A DNA stretch of 64,000 nucleotides from Altererythrobacter sp. ZODW24 (lineage in GTDB: Bacteria; Pseudomonadota; Alphaproteobacteria; Sphingomonadales; Sphingomonadaceae): contig NZ_CP031155.1 of assembly GCF_003344885.1 (NCBI RefSeq), forward strand, positions 1,764,001 to 1,828,000, written 5' to 3'. Positions 35,929-44,916 of this stretch are shown in pieces. A program made the position numbers and the translations under genes. Numbering within the stretch: position 1 is the stretch's first letter; each line of letters opens with the position of its first letter. The notes under the pieces are model-generated. The model saw only the letters and a list, made by a program, of their open reading frames with translations. It was not told the origin of the DNA and searched no databases.

Positions 35929-37107
35929 ATGCGCGACGCAGTAATCGTTTCAACGGCCCGTACGGCCATCGGCCGCGCCTATAAGGGCGGCTTCAACAAC
36001 ACTTCGGGCGCGACGCTCGGTTCCTATTCGCTATCCGCCGCTGTTGAGCGTGCCGGTATCGAAGGCGCTGAAGTTGACGACGTAATTTGGGGCGCTGCGC
36101 TCCAGCAGGGCACACAGGCCGGCAATATCGGCCGGCAGGTTGCTTTGCGTTCGGGTCTTCCGATCACCGTTTCGGGCATGAGCCTCGATCGTCAGTGTTC
36201 TTCGGGCCTGATGAGCATCGCCACCGCAGCCAAGCAGGTCATCGTGGACCGCATGGATATCGTTGCAGCTGGCGGTCAGGACTCGATCAGTCTTGTGCAG
36301 ACACCTGAAATGCGCGTCGCACCAGATCGCGAATTGATGGCGATGCACGGCGATGTTTACATGAACATGCTGCAGACCGCCGAAACCGTTGCCAAGCGCT
36401 ACGAAGTCAGCCGCGAAGCGATGGACGAATATGCGCTTAGCTCGCAAATGCGCACTGCCGCCGCTCAAGAAGCCGGCAAGTTCGACGACGAAATCGTTTC
36501 CGTGTCGACCTCGATGAAGGTCAAGGACAAGGAAAGCGGCGAAATCAGTGATGTCGACGTCACCATCGCTAAGGACGAAGGCAATCGCCCTTCGACCACG
36601 CTTGAAGGCCTCCAGTCGCTGAACCCTGTGATGGGCCCCGGCATGACAATCACTGCCGGTAATGCTTCGCAGCTTTCCGATGGTTCCAGCGCTTGCATCG
36701 TGATGGAATCCAAGGTTGCTGAACAGCGCGGCCTTACGCCGCTTGGCCGCTATGTCGGCATGGCGGTTGCTGGTACCGAGCCAGACGAAATGGGCATCGG
36801 CCCAGTCTTCGCCATCCCCAAGCTGCTCGAACGCTTCAACCTGAAGATGGACGACATCGGCCTTTGGGAACTCAACGAAGCCTTCGCCGTGCAGGTAATT
36901 TACTGCCGCGACCGTTTGGGCATCGATAATGACCTGCTCAACGTCAATGGCGGCTCGATTTCAATCGGCCACCCATACGGCATGACCGGCGCACGTTGCA
37001 GCGGCCACGCATTGATCGAAGGCAAGCGCCGCGGCGCGAAATACGCCGTCGTAACAATGTGCGTTGGCGGCGGCATGGGTGCCGCTGGATTGTTTGAGAT
37101 TTTCTAA
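35929..37107 (+). CDS. Acetyl-CoA acyltransferase (thiolase)
   Basis: The 392-residue thiolase has the acylated cysteine in [15 protein letters not shown] (about residues 86-100), NEAFAVQ (about 316), the GHP motif in [13 protein letters not shown] (about residue 345), and the second cysteine in [17 protein letters not shown] near the end. It cleaves 3-ketoacyl-CoA or condenses two acetyl-CoA. An AAGGAG site lies seven bases before the ATG. Codon use is more biased than its neighbours, which suggests high expression. A strong hairpin follows the stop. Confidence 0.92.
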   Translation: MRDAVIVSTARTAIGRAYKGGFNNTSGATLGSYSLSAAVERAGIEGAEVDDVIWGAALQQGTQAGNIGRQVALRSGLPITVSGMSLDRQCSSGLMSIATAAKQVIVDRMDIVAAGGQDSISLVQTPEMRVAPDRELMAMHGDVYMNMLQTAETVAKRYEVSREAMDEYALSSQMRTAAAQEAGKFDDEIVSVSTSMKVKDKESGEISDVDVTIAKDEGNRPSTTLEGLQSLNPVMGPGMTITAGNASQLSDGSSACIVMESKVAEQRGLTPLGRYVGMAVAGTEPDEMGIGPVFAIPKLLERFNLKMDDIGLWELNEAFAVQVIYCRDRLGIDNDLLNVNGGSISIGHPYGMTGARCSGHALIEGKRRGAKYAVVTMCVGGGMGAAGLFEIF

Positions 37108-37114
37108 ACGTCAA

Positions 37115-37144
37115 ACCCTCCCCGGTGTTCGCTCCGGGGAGGGT
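37115..37144 (+). terminator. Strong GC hairpin after the thiolase gene
   Basis: An 11-base perfect stem (ACCCTCCCCGG with CCGGGGAGGGT) and an eight-base loop begin seven bases after the thiolase stop. No T-run follows on the plus strand, so it may work as a Rho-assisted terminator or 3'-end stabiliser rather than a classic intrinsic terminator. Confidence 0.55.
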
Positions 37145-37182
37145 AACTTGCGCCTCGCCAAAATTCGGCGCATTCTCCCTCA

Positions 37183-37791
37183 ATGGGGATCATGGAAATC
37201 ATCGGAATCGCTGGAAGCGTCAGCCTGTTATCGGGTTGGCGGCTCTATCTGACTGTGTTCGCGACAGGCGTCGCTATGCAGACAGGCGCGGTGCCGATTC
37301 CGGAGCATTTGGAGAGCTTGCAAGTTCTTGCCAATCCGTGGGTGATGGGCGCGGCTGGTCTGGCGGCATTGCTCGAGTTCTTCGCTGATAAGGTCGCGTG
37401 GCTCGATAGCGTTTGGGACGGCATTCACACCTTCATCCGCCCGGTCGGCGGGGCGCTGCTGGCGCTGGCTGTGGTTGATCCGTCTGACCCAGCGACACAG
37501 GTCATTGCCTTTGTGCTCGGCGGAGGCGGAGCGCTGCTCGCCCACGGCGGCAAGGCTGGTGCGCGGGCTGTGGTGAACACCAGCCCTGAGCCTGTGTCCA
37601 ACGTGGTGGTGTCGACAGCCGAAGATGTCGCGACCGCCGGACTGCTCTATGCGACTTACGAATATCCCTATGTCGCCGGCGGCATCGCGCTAGGCTTGCT
37701 GGCTCTGACCGCGTGGTTGCTGATCAAGGCGCGCAATTTTGTGCGGCGAATCTTCGGACGCGGCGCCGAGGCGACCCGCCCTGCCGACTAG
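37183..37791 (+). CDS. DUF4126-type membrane protein
   Basis: The 202-residue protein has about four hydrophobic segments and begins IGIAGSVSLLSGWRLYLTVF, which I associate with the DUF4126 family. The middle part HGGKAGARAVVNTSPEPVSN with a run of glycines before it (FVLGGGGALLAHGG) is also typical. The function of the family is unknown. A second ATG at 37192 is possible. It converges on phaZ with a three-base gap. Confidence 0.72.
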   Translation: MGIMEIIGIAGSVSLLSGWRLYLTVFATGVAMQTGAVPIPEHLESLQVLANPWVMGAAGLAALLEFFADKVAWLDSVWDGIHTFIRPVGGALLALAVVDPSDPATQVIAFVLGGGGALLAHGGKAGARAVVNTSPEPVSNVVVSTAEDVATAGLLYATYEYPYVAGGIALGLLALTAWLLIKARNFVRRIFGRGAEATRPAD

Positions 37792-37794
37792 CGG

Positions 37795-39045
37795 TTAGGC
37801 TACGGCCTTCAAATTCGCCTTCTTCGCGGTATGTTCGCTCATAAATTTTTCGACTTCAGGGGCGACCTTGTCACGCCATTTGCTGCCGTTGAAAATGCCG
37901 TAATGGCCCGCCCCCTCGGCAAGGTAATAGCGCTTCTTCTTCTCCGGCAGACCCTTGGCGAGTTTCAGTGCGGCCTTGGTCTGGCCTACGCCTGAGATAT
38001 CGTCGCGTTCGCCTTCGATGCAGAGGATCGCCGTGTCGGTAATCTTGCCCAAATCGACGACTTTGCCCTTATGTTCGAAGGTGCCGTTCGGGATCGAGTG
38101 CTTCTGGAACACTTCTTCCACTGTCTGGAGATAGAATTCCGCCGTCATGTCGCAGACGCTGCGATACTCTTCGTAGAAATCTTTGGTCTGGTCTGCGCTT
38201 TCCGTGTCACCGGCGGTCAGATGTTTGAACATCTCGTAATGGCTTTGCATATGCGCGCCGAGGTTCATGCTCATGAAGCTCGCGAGCTGGAGGAAGCCGG
38301 GATAAACCTTCCGCCCGCTGCCCTTGTAAGACAGTGGAACCGTGGCGATTACATTGCCGCGGAACCATTCGATCGGCCGGTCCATCGCCATATCATTGAC
38401 CGTCGTCGGGCTTTCGCGCGTGTCGATCGGGCCGCCCATCATGGTCAGAGTGGCTGGGCGCGAAGGATGCTTGTCGATATTCATCAAAGCCGTCGCGGCG
38501 AGCGCGGGCACTGACGGCTGGCATACAGCCATCATATGCGTTCCGGGACCGATGTGATCCAGGAATTCGATGATGTAATCGATATAGTCGTCCAGATCGA
38601 AATTACCGTCGCTCACCGGCACCGTGCGGGCATCGGCCCAGTCGGTAATATAAACCTCGGCGCTTTCGATCATGCGTTCGACGGTGCCGCGCAACAGCGT
38701 GGCATAGTGCCCGCTCATCGGCGCAACGATAAGCAGCTTAGGCGCGTTTTTGGGCAGGCCCTTGCGGCGGAAACGGAGCAGGTCACCGAACGGTTTGGTG
38801 ACGACGATGCTCTCGACAACTGCGTCATGCTCACCGTCTACTTCGACGGTTTCGATGCCGAATTCGGGCTTGCCGCGCGTTGCAGCAGCGTGGGCGAATA
38901 CTTCCAAGGCAGACGCAGCCATCGGGCCGAGGCCCAGATAGCCCATTGGCATCACCGGATTAGACAGCATTTCGGACGAAATCGAAGCCCATGCGCTGGC
39001 GCTGGCCAGCCACGAGCGCTGCATTTCATGCATATGGTAGAGCAA
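37795..39045 (-). CDS. phaZ: Intracellular polyhydroxyalkanoate depolymerase
   Basis: The 416-residue protein starts MLYHMHEMQRSWLA like other intracellular PHB depolymerases. It has LIVAPMSGHYATLLRGTV (about residue 105), YITDWADARTVPVSDGNFDL (about residue 131) and the cysteine nucleophile in MMAVCQPSVPAL (about residue 177), used instead of the serine of lipases. EGAGHYGIFNGSKWR near the end holds the catalytic His. It degrades stored PHB granules. No phaC or phasin is in the window, but the MaoC and thiolase genes nearby fit PHA metabolism. Confidence 0.93.
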   Translation of the reverse strand: MLYHMHEMQRSWLASASAWASISSEMLSNPVMPMGYLGLGPMAASALEVFAHAAATRGKPEFGIETVEVDGEHDAVVESIVVTKPFGDLLRFRRKGLPKNAPKLLIVAPMSGHYATLLRGTVERMIESAEVYITDWADARTVPVSDGNFDLDDYIDYIIEFLDHIGPGTHMMAVCQPSVPALAATALMNIDKHPSRPATLTMMGGPIDTRESPTTVNDMAMDRPIEWFRGNVIATVPLSYKGSGRKVYPGFLQLASFMSMNLGAHMQSHYEMFKHLTAGDTESADQTKDFYEEYRSVCDMTAEFYLQTVEEVFQKHSIPNGTFEHKGKVVDLGKITDTAILCIEGERDDISGVGQTKAALKLAKGLPEKKKRYYLAEGAGHYGIFNGSKWRDKVAPEVEKFMSEHTAKKANLKAVA

Positions 39046-39201
39046 GTCTGAAGTCCCCTGCGTTTGCCCCGTCGGGCTTTTGTTACGCCCTTAGTGGGCG
39101 CAAGCGTTTCATGTTGCAATGCACAATGCGGCGAAATGAGCCTCTCGCGGTGGATAGGTTGCACGCTTTCAAGCGCTGCAGCGATGGGCTAGAGGGCGCG
39201 A

Positions 39202-41061
39202 ATGGATTCCCCCGACACTATTCAAGAGCCTGCCGCAGCCGAAGAGAAATCGCGCTTTTCTCTGCGACGCACCAGGAAACTCAGCACTGAGCCCAAGCCA
39301 GCAAAGACGCTTGGCCCGCTCAAGATGATCTGGACTGCCGCGCTCAACTATCCGGCGCAATTGGCGCTCGCGTGGATCGCGCTGATGATCACAGCGGCCG
39401 CGACTTTGGCGATTCCGGCAGGTTTTAAGCTGATTATCGATGAAGGCTTTGGCGGCGGTGCAAATCCGGAAGATATCGGACGCTGGTTCCGCTACTTGCT
39501 AATGATTGTTGTCGTCCTGGCATTAGGCACGGCGATGCGGTTTTACTTCGTCAGCTGGCTTGGCGAGCGGGTGGTCGCGGATATCCGGCGGCAGGTGCAG
39601 GAAAACCTCCTGCGGCTCGCGCCCGGTTTCTTCGAGGAAAATAGCCCCAAGGAAATCTCCAGCCGCATGACGGCAGATACGGGCCTGATCGAGCAGGTCG
39701 TCGGCACAACTGTCTCCGTCGCCTTACGTAATCTGATTATGGCGATTGGCGGCACGATCTATCTCTTCACCCTCGCGCCCAAGCTGACCATGGGGCTCGT
39801 GATGGCGATCCCGCTAATCATCCTCCCGATCGTATTTTTCGGACGGCGGGTGAAATCGGTTTCACGCTCGAGCCAGGACCGAGTGGCCGATGTCGGCTCA
39901 ATGATTGGCGAAGTGCTCGGTGCAATGAAGATCGTGCAAGCCTTCAATCAGGAAAGCCGCGAGCAGCAGCGTTTCACCGATGCAGTCGAGCGGACATTCG
40001 AGACGGCGAAGAAACGCATAATGCTTCGGGCCATGATGACCTCGATCATCATTCTCTTCATCTTCGGGTCGATCACGATGCTGATGTGGCAGGGCGCATT
40101 GGGCGTCGCCACTGGCGCGATAAGCGGCGGCACGATTGCGGCCTTTGTGCTTACGGGCGGGCTTGTGGCTGGCGGCTTTGGCGCGCTGACCGAGGTTTAC
40201 GGCGATCTTCTGCGAGGCGCGGGTGCGGCCAGCCGCCTCAATGAATTACTCAATGAGAAACCCACAATAGCGGTGCCGGAAAGGCCTACTGCGCTGCCCG
40301 AACCGCCGCGCGGTAGCCTGTCCTTCCGCAATGTCACTTTCCGCTATCCGACACGGCCTGAGATCGCGGCGCTCAAGGACTTCAACCTTGAGATTGAACC
40401 GGGCGAAACGGTCGCGATTGTCGGTCCATCGGGTGCAGGTAAATCAACCATCTTCCAATTGGCAGAACGGTTCTACGACCCGCAAGCTGGCACGATCCGG
40501 CTTGACGGTGTGGCGCTGCCGAGCGCTGATCCTGCCGAGATCCGCCGCCGCATGGCGCTGGTCCCGCAAGACGGCGTGTTGTTTGCCGCAGATGCCCGCG
40601 ATAACCTGCGCTACGGTGAATGGTCCGCCAGTGACGAAGCCATTTGGGAGGCTGCGCGCAATGCCAATGCGGCGGAGTTCCTTGAGAAACTACCGCAGGG
40701 GCTTGATACATATCTCGGAGAAAGCGGGGCGCGCCTATCGGGCGGTCAGCAGCAACGCATCGCCATTGCGCGCGCTTTGCTCCGCGATGCACCTATCTTG
40801 CTTTTGGACGAGGCAACAAGCGCGCTCGACGCAGAGAGCGAGAAACTGGTGCAGGACGCGCTCGACCGCTTGATGGCCGCACGTACCACCCTCGTGATCG
40901 CCCACCGCCTCGCTACAGTCCGCGCGGCAGACCGGATTATAGTCATGGAAGATGGCCAGATCGTTGAGCAAGGCACGCACACACAGCTATCAGCGGCAGG
41001 CGGCCTATATGCCCGGCTCGCCTCGCTGCAATTCGACCAAGTGCATGATCGGGTCGGCTAA
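39202..41061 (+). CDS. ABC transporter, fused permease and ATPase (MsbA/LmrA-like)
   Basis: The 619-residue protein has a polar N-terminus (about 45 residues), six membrane segments and an ATPase domain with Walker A GPSGAGKST (about residue 409), the signature LSGGQQQRIAIARALL, Walker B ILLLDEATSALD and the switch His in VIAHRLATV. It exports a hydrophobic compound, perhaps lipid or a drug. TrpSer-rich features of any special subgroup are not seen. It is preceded by GAGGG and stands alone between phaZ (divergent) and the M13 peptidase. Confidence 0.88.
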   Translation: MDSPDTIQEPAAAEEKSRFSLRRTRKLSTEPKPAKTLGPLKMIWTAALNYPAQLALAWIALMITAAATLAIPAGFKLIIDEGFGGGANPEDIGRWFRYLLMIVVVLALGTAMRFYFVSWLGERVVADIRRQVQENLLRLAPGFFEENSPKEISSRMTADTGLIEQVVGTTVSVALRNLIMAIGGTIYLFTLAPKLTMGLVMAIPLIILPIVFFGRRVKSVSRSSQDRVADVGSMIGEVLGAMKIVQAFNQESREQQRFTDAVERTFETAKKRIMLRAMMTSIIILFIFGSITMLMWQGALGVATGAISGGTIAAFVLTGGLVAGGFGALTEVYGDLLRGAGAASRLNELLNEKPTIAVPERPTALPEPPRGSLSFRNVTFRYPTRPEIAALKDFNLEIEPGETVAIVGPSGAGKSTIFQLAERFYDPQAGTIRLDGVALPSADPAEIRRRMALVPQDGVLFAADARDNLRYGEWSASDEAIWEAARNANAAEFLEKLPQGLDTYLGESGARLSGGQQQRIAIARALLRDAPILLLDEATSALDAESEKLVQDALDRLMAARTTLVIAHRLATVRAADRIIVMEDGQIVEQGTHTQLSAAGGLYARLASLQFDQVHDRVG

Positions 41062-41157
41062 GAACGTCTGCGCCCTTAACCTGTGGGGTGCGATAGGCTA
41101 ACCAACCATCATCCAAAATAGAATTGTCTGAATTCACACATCTGGGGACTTATCCGA

Positions 41158-43281
41158 ATGATCAAGAGCATTCTCTTTGCTGGCGCATCTGCCGCCGCAC
41201 TCGCGCTTTCAGCGCCTGCACTTGCCGCCGCGCCGGAAGAGGCGGAAAGCACTGCACCTGAAATGACCTACGGCACTTGGGGTGTCGATCCGACCACCAT
41301 CGATAACTCGGTTGATCCGGGCGATGACTTCTTCGAATTCGTCAACGGCAAGTGGGTCGCTGAAAACGAAATCCCGGCCGACAAGGCGCGCTATGGTGCC
41401 TTCACCGCACTGGGCGAGGCATCGCGCGACGATGTGAAGACGCTGGTTGATGAGCTCGTCGCTTCCAACCCTGCACCGGGCACTGGCGAACGCCGCATTG
41501 TTGACGCTTACAATGCGTTCCTCAACGTCGAAGCAATTGATGCGAACGGCCTGACGCCAGCCTATCCTTACCTGTCCGAAATTTTCACAGCAGGTTCGCT
41601 GGACGATCTTGCGAAACTGTTCCCCAAGCCTGGCTATGCCAGCATGGTCGCAGCGGGCGTATCGGTCGATAGCAAGGATCCCAATAGCTACATCGTATCG
41701 GTTGGTTTCGACGGTATGGGCTTGCCGGACCGCGATTATTACCTCGTCGATAATGAGCGTAACGAAGGCATTCGCACCGCCTATATGGAATATCTGACGC
41801 TGCTGTTCGACAAGGCAGGTTATGCCGATGCGGCAGGCACCGCGAACGCTGTCTATGCTTTTGAGAAGCAAGTTGCCGAGCTTGAATGGGCACGGACTGC
41901 TCTGCGTAATAGCGACATTACGTACAACAAACTGACGCGCGACGAGTTCATGGCGCTGGCGGGTGACTTCCCGCTGGCGACTGTTCTCGAAGGCGGCGGC
42001 TTTGGCGATCAGGATATATTCCTCGCGCCGCAGATTCCGCCAAGCGCGGAAGAAGCTGAAGAGCTGGGCCTGTCTGAAAAGATGCTGTCCGGCATCGGCG
42101 GCGGTACGCCGGCGATGATGAAGCTGTTAACCGAAACGCAGCTTCCTGTCCTCAAGGCTTACATGGCTAAGAGCTTCCTTTCGAGCAATGCAGCCGTTCT
42201 GACGAGCGAGCTGGATGCCGCGAATTTCGCGTTTTACGGCACCAAGCTAAGCGGTCAGGAACAGCAGCAGCCACGTTGGAAGCGCGCCATTTCGGCCACG
42301 CAAGGCCAGCTGGGTGAAGTGCTTGGCAAGAGCTATGTCGAGCGGTTCTTCCCTGCTGAAAGCAAGGCAGCGATGGACGAGCTGGTAGCGAACCTGCGCC
42401 TCGCAATGGCTGAAGGCATCGCTGAAAACGACTGGATGACGCCGGAAACCAAGGCTGCTGCCAAGGACAAGCTGGACGCATTCACGCCGAAGATCGGACA
42501 CCCCGACACATTCGAGACCTATGAAGGCCTGATGGTTTCGGGCGACGATCCGCTGGGTAACCGCATGTCGGCGGGCGAATGGGGCCGCAAGGACAATCTC
42601 GCTAAGCTGGGTAAGCCGGTTGATAAAACCGAATGGGGCATGCTGCCGCAAACGGTGAATGCTTACTTCAACCCGGTCTTTAACGAGATCGTGTTCCCGG
42701 CAGCGATCCTGCAGCGCCCGTTCTTCAGCGCCAGCAATGATCCGGCTGTGAATTACGGCGCCATTGGCGGCGTGATCGGTCATGAAATCGGGCACGGTTT
42801 CGACGATCAAGGCTCCAAGTATGATGGCACCGGCACGCTCCGCAACTGGTGGGGCGACGAAGATCTGAAGCGCTTTACTGTTTTGGGCGACCGTCTCGCT
42901 GCACAATATGATGCGTATTGCCCGTATGACGAAGGCAAAACGTGCGTAAATGGCCGCTTCACCCTTGGTGAAAACATCGGTGATGTCGGCGGTCTGTCGA
43001 TGGCCTACCGCGCCTATCGCCTTTCGCTGAACGGCGAAGAAGCTCCTGTGATCGACGGTCTGACCGGCGATCAGCGGTTCTTCTTGTCATGGGGCCAAGT
43101 GTGGCGTTCGATGCAGCGTGAGGCCATGGGCCGTCAGCGTTTGCAGGTCGACCCGCACTCACCTGAAGAGTTCCGCGTGAACGGCGCGGTCCGCAATCTC
43201 GACGCATGGTATGATGCCTTCAACGTCACTGAAGACGATGATCTCTATCTGGCGCCGGAAGAGCGCGTGAAGATCTGGTAA
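41158..43281 (+). CDS. M13 family metallopeptidase (PepO/neprilysin-like)
   Basis: The 707-residue protein begins with a signal peptide (ILFAGASAAALALSAPALAA). The zinc site is complete: HEIGH in VIGHEIGHGFDDQG (His542, Glu543, His546) and ENIGDVGG (Glu605, Asp609). NAYFNPVFNEIVFPAAILQ upstream is the substrate-binding motif of the family. It cleaves peptides in the periplasm or at the cell surface. The length is typical. A hairpin follows the stop. Confidence 0.94.
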   Translation: MIKSILFAGASAAALALSAPALAAAPEEAESTAPEMTYGTWGVDPTTIDNSVDPGDDFFEFVNGKWVAENEIPADKARYGAFTALGEASRDDVKTLVDELVASNPAPGTGERRIVDAYNAFLNVEAIDANGLTPAYPYLSEIFTAGSLDDLAKLFPKPGYASMVAAGVSVDSKDPNSYIVSVGFDGMGLPDRDYYLVDNERNEGIRTAYMEYLTLLFDKAGYADAAGTANAVYAFEKQVAELEWARTALRNSDITYNKLTRDEFMALAGDFPLATVLEGGGFGDQDIFLAPQIPPSAEEAEELGLSEKMLSGIGGGTPAMMKLLTETQLPVLKAYMAKSFLSSNAAVLTSELDAANFAFYGTKLSGQEQQQPRWKRAISATQGQLGEVLGKSYVERFFPAESKAAMDELVANLRLAMAEGIAENDWMTPETKAAAKDKLDAFTPKIGHPDTFETYEGLMVSGDDPLGNRMSAGEWGRKDNLAKLGKPVDKTEWGMLPQTVNAYFNPVFNEIVFPAAILQRPFFSASNDPAVNYGAIGGVIGHEIGHGFDDQGSKYDGTGTLRNWWGDEDLKRFTVLGDRLAAQYDAYCPYDEGKTCVNGRFTLGENIGDVGGLSMAYRAYRLSLNGEEAPVIDGLTGDQRFFLSWGQVWRSMQREAMGRQRLQVDPHSPEEFRVNGAVRNLDAWYDAFNVTEDDDLYLAPEERVKIW

Positions 43282-43304
43282 GCTGAACTACCAACTGAAA
43301 GCCT

Positions 43305-43341
43305 AAGGGGCGGCGCGGGTCACTTGACTTGCGCCGCCCTT
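43305..43341 (+). terminator. Hairpin after the M13 peptidase gene
   Basis: AAGGGGCGGCGC (43305-43316) pairs with GCGCCGCCCTT (43331-43341), leaving one bulged G and a 14-base loop. It lies 23 bases after the peptidase stop and just before uppP. Only a weak T-run follows, so it may only partly end transcription. Confidence 0.45.
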
Positions 43342-43358
43342 ACTTCAATGGACGCGCC

Positions 43359-44171
43359 ATGAATCAGACACTCACTGCGATCCTGCTCGGCATTGTCGAG
43401 GGCCTCACCGAATTTGTGCCTGTCTCTTCGACCGGCCATCTGATCCTCGCCACCGAATTGTTCGGCTATGACGCAGCGCAATGGGCGATGTTCAACGTCG
43501 TCATCCAATTGGGTGCGATCCTGGCGGTGGTGTATCAATATTGGGGCACGTTCTGGAAAGCCGGAATGGGTATCCTGCGACTGGAAAAGGAGGGGCTCAA
43601 TTTTCTCCGCAACATCCTCGCCGCATTTACGCCCTCAGTAATTTTAGGCCTCGCTTTCAAAGACCAGATCGACATTATGTTGGGCAGTCCGATGCTGGTG
43701 GCATGGGCGCTTGTAATCGGCGGTATCGCGATCCTCGCGATCGAAAAAGTCGCCAAGCCCGGCAATTATGTCGAAGTCGGTCAGATGTCGCTTAAGACCG
43801 CGATCATCATCGGTATGGCCCAGTGCCTCGCGATGGTTCCCGGCGTCAGCCGTTCCGGTGCGACGATCATGGGCGCATTGGCGATGGGCGTGAACCGCAA
43901 GACGGCGGCAGAGTTTTCCTTCTTCCTCGCAGTGCCGACCATGATCGGTGCATCGACGTTGGAATTAGCGACCAAGGGCGACCAGCTAATGGCCGGCACG
44001 ACCTCTGTTGGTTGGTACGAGATCGCGATTGGCTTTGCGGTCAGCTTCGTCGTCGCGCTGGTCGTGATCCGCGCCTTTGTTGCCTATGTCAGCCGCGCCA
44101 CTTTCGCGCCGTTCGCATGGTACCGCATTGTCATCGGCATCGCTGCCATCGCATGGCTGGCCCTGCGATAA
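43359..44171 (+). CDS. uppP: Undecaprenyl-diphosphatase
   Basis: With the ATG at 43359 the protein has 270 residues and about eight membrane segments. Both family motifs are present: GIVEGLTEFVPVSSTGHLIL (Glu-rich and PxSSxGH) near the start and PGVSRSGATIMGALAMG (PGxSRSxxT) in the middle. It recycles undecaprenyl diphosphate, the lipid carrier used for peptidoglycan and for the polysaccharide made by the first part of this window. A start at 43329 is open but lies in the hairpin region. Confidence 0.95.
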   Translation: MNQTLTAILLGIVEGLTEFVPVSSTGHLILATELFGYDAAQWAMFNVVIQLGAILAVVYQYWGTFWKAGMGILRLEKEGLNFLRNILAAFTPSVILGLAFKDQIDIMLGSPMLVAWALVIGGIAILAIEKVAKPGNYVEVGQMSLKTAIIIGMAQCLAMVPGVSRSGATIMGALAMGVNRKTAAEFSFFLAVPTMIGASTLELATKGDQLMAGTTSVGWYEIAIGFAVSFVVALVVIRAFVAYVSRATFAPFAWYRIVIGIAAIAWLALR

Positions 44172-44259
44172 CACGCTACGGAATACATCGGTTCGTCGCA
44201 TTGTCGGAACCAAAGGCCTCTGCCGCGCTTTGGTGAAGTCAAAGGAGCGATAAACGGCC

Positions 44260-44514
44260 ATGGGTTTATTAATTCTGATTGTTGCCGGCGGTGTCTTGGG
44301 GTGGCTTGCTGCTATTCTGGCGCAGATCGAGGATGATCAGCGCATTCTTCAGAACATTGTTGCAGGAATTGCTGGTTCCCTGTTGGCCGGATTGCTTGCC
44401 AACAGCGAATCGCTGATTGGTGCAGTTAGCGCCGACAGTTTGCTTTGGTCGGTATTGGGCGCTTTGGGCGCAACCGCGCTGGTTCATCAGCTCAGGAACC
44501 GGCTCGCCCGCTGA
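44260..44514 (+). CDS. Small membrane protein, GlsB/YeaQ/YmgE-like
   Basis: The 84-residue protein has three hydrophobic segments with a glycine-rich start (GLLILIVAGGVLGWLAAIL) and a second segment with ILQNIVAGIAGSLLAGLLA. This matches the small transglycosylase-associated (YeaQ/YmgE) family in size and pattern; despite the name, no enzymatic role is known. An AAAGGAG site precedes the ATG. Confidence 0.65.
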   Translation: MGLLILIVAGGVLGWLAAILAQIEDDQRILQNIVAGIAGSLLAGLLANSESLIGAVSADSLLWSVLGALGATALVHQLRNRLAR

Positions 44515-44591
44515 AAACAAAATATTTTCAAAGCTTTAAACCTGAACCGGCAGCGGCTATGCTGCGGTTCCACCCACGAAGGGAATACAAC

Positions 44592-44855
44592 ATGAAATTC
44601 ACAGCAAAGACCGCAATGGTTGCAACTGTCGCCGCACTCGGCCTGAGCGTCGCTGCATGCGATGGCGCAAATGAAAACGCCATGGAAGATGCCGGCGAAG
44701 AAGCTGTAGAAGCAGTGGCTGAAGAAGCTGATGCCATGGCTGCCGAAGGTGAAATCACTGACGAAACTGCCGATGCTATGGTCGATTCAGCTGAAGAAAC
44801 AGCTGATGCCATGGAAGAAACCGGCGAAGCAATTGACGAAGCTGTAGCTGAATAA
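44592..44855 (+). CDS. Small acidic lipoprotein of unknown function
   Basis: The 87-residue protein starts MKFTAKTAMVATVAALGLSV and has a lipobox ending at Cys23 (LSVAAC). The mature part is almost only Ala, Glu, Asp, Met and Thr in a heptad-like pattern (EEADAMA, EETADAM), probably a long helix. I do not recognise a family. It resembles the lipoprotein at 51645-51980. A GGGAA site is near the ATG and an intrinsic terminator follows. The frame is open upstream to 44445, but that part overlaps the previous gene. Confidence 0.72.
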   Translation: MKFTAKTAMVATVAALGLSVAACDGANENAMEDAGEEAVEAVAEEADAMAAEGEITDETADAMVDSAEETADAMEETGEAIDEAVAE

Positions 44856-44880
44856 GCCAAGTTAGCGTTACGAATTAGAA

Positions 44881-44914
44881 ACGGCCTCGGAGCGATCCGG
44901 GGCCGTTTTCTTTT
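44881..44914 (+). terminator. Intrinsic terminator after the acidic lipoprotein gene
   Basis: ACGGCCTCGGA and TCCGGGGCCGT form an 11-base stem (one G-T pair) with a GCGA tetraloop, followed by TTTTCTTTT. It lies 26 bases after the lipoprotein stop. It also sits just past the phhA stop on the other strand and may serve both genes. Confidence 0.82.
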
Positions 44915-44916
44915 AC

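Noticed and set aside
34593-35969. A 458-codon open frame on the minus strand
   Set aside because: It lies antisense to the O-glycosylation ligase and MaoC genes, both strongly supported by family motifs, and its product resembles no family. Such frames are common in GC-rich DNA.
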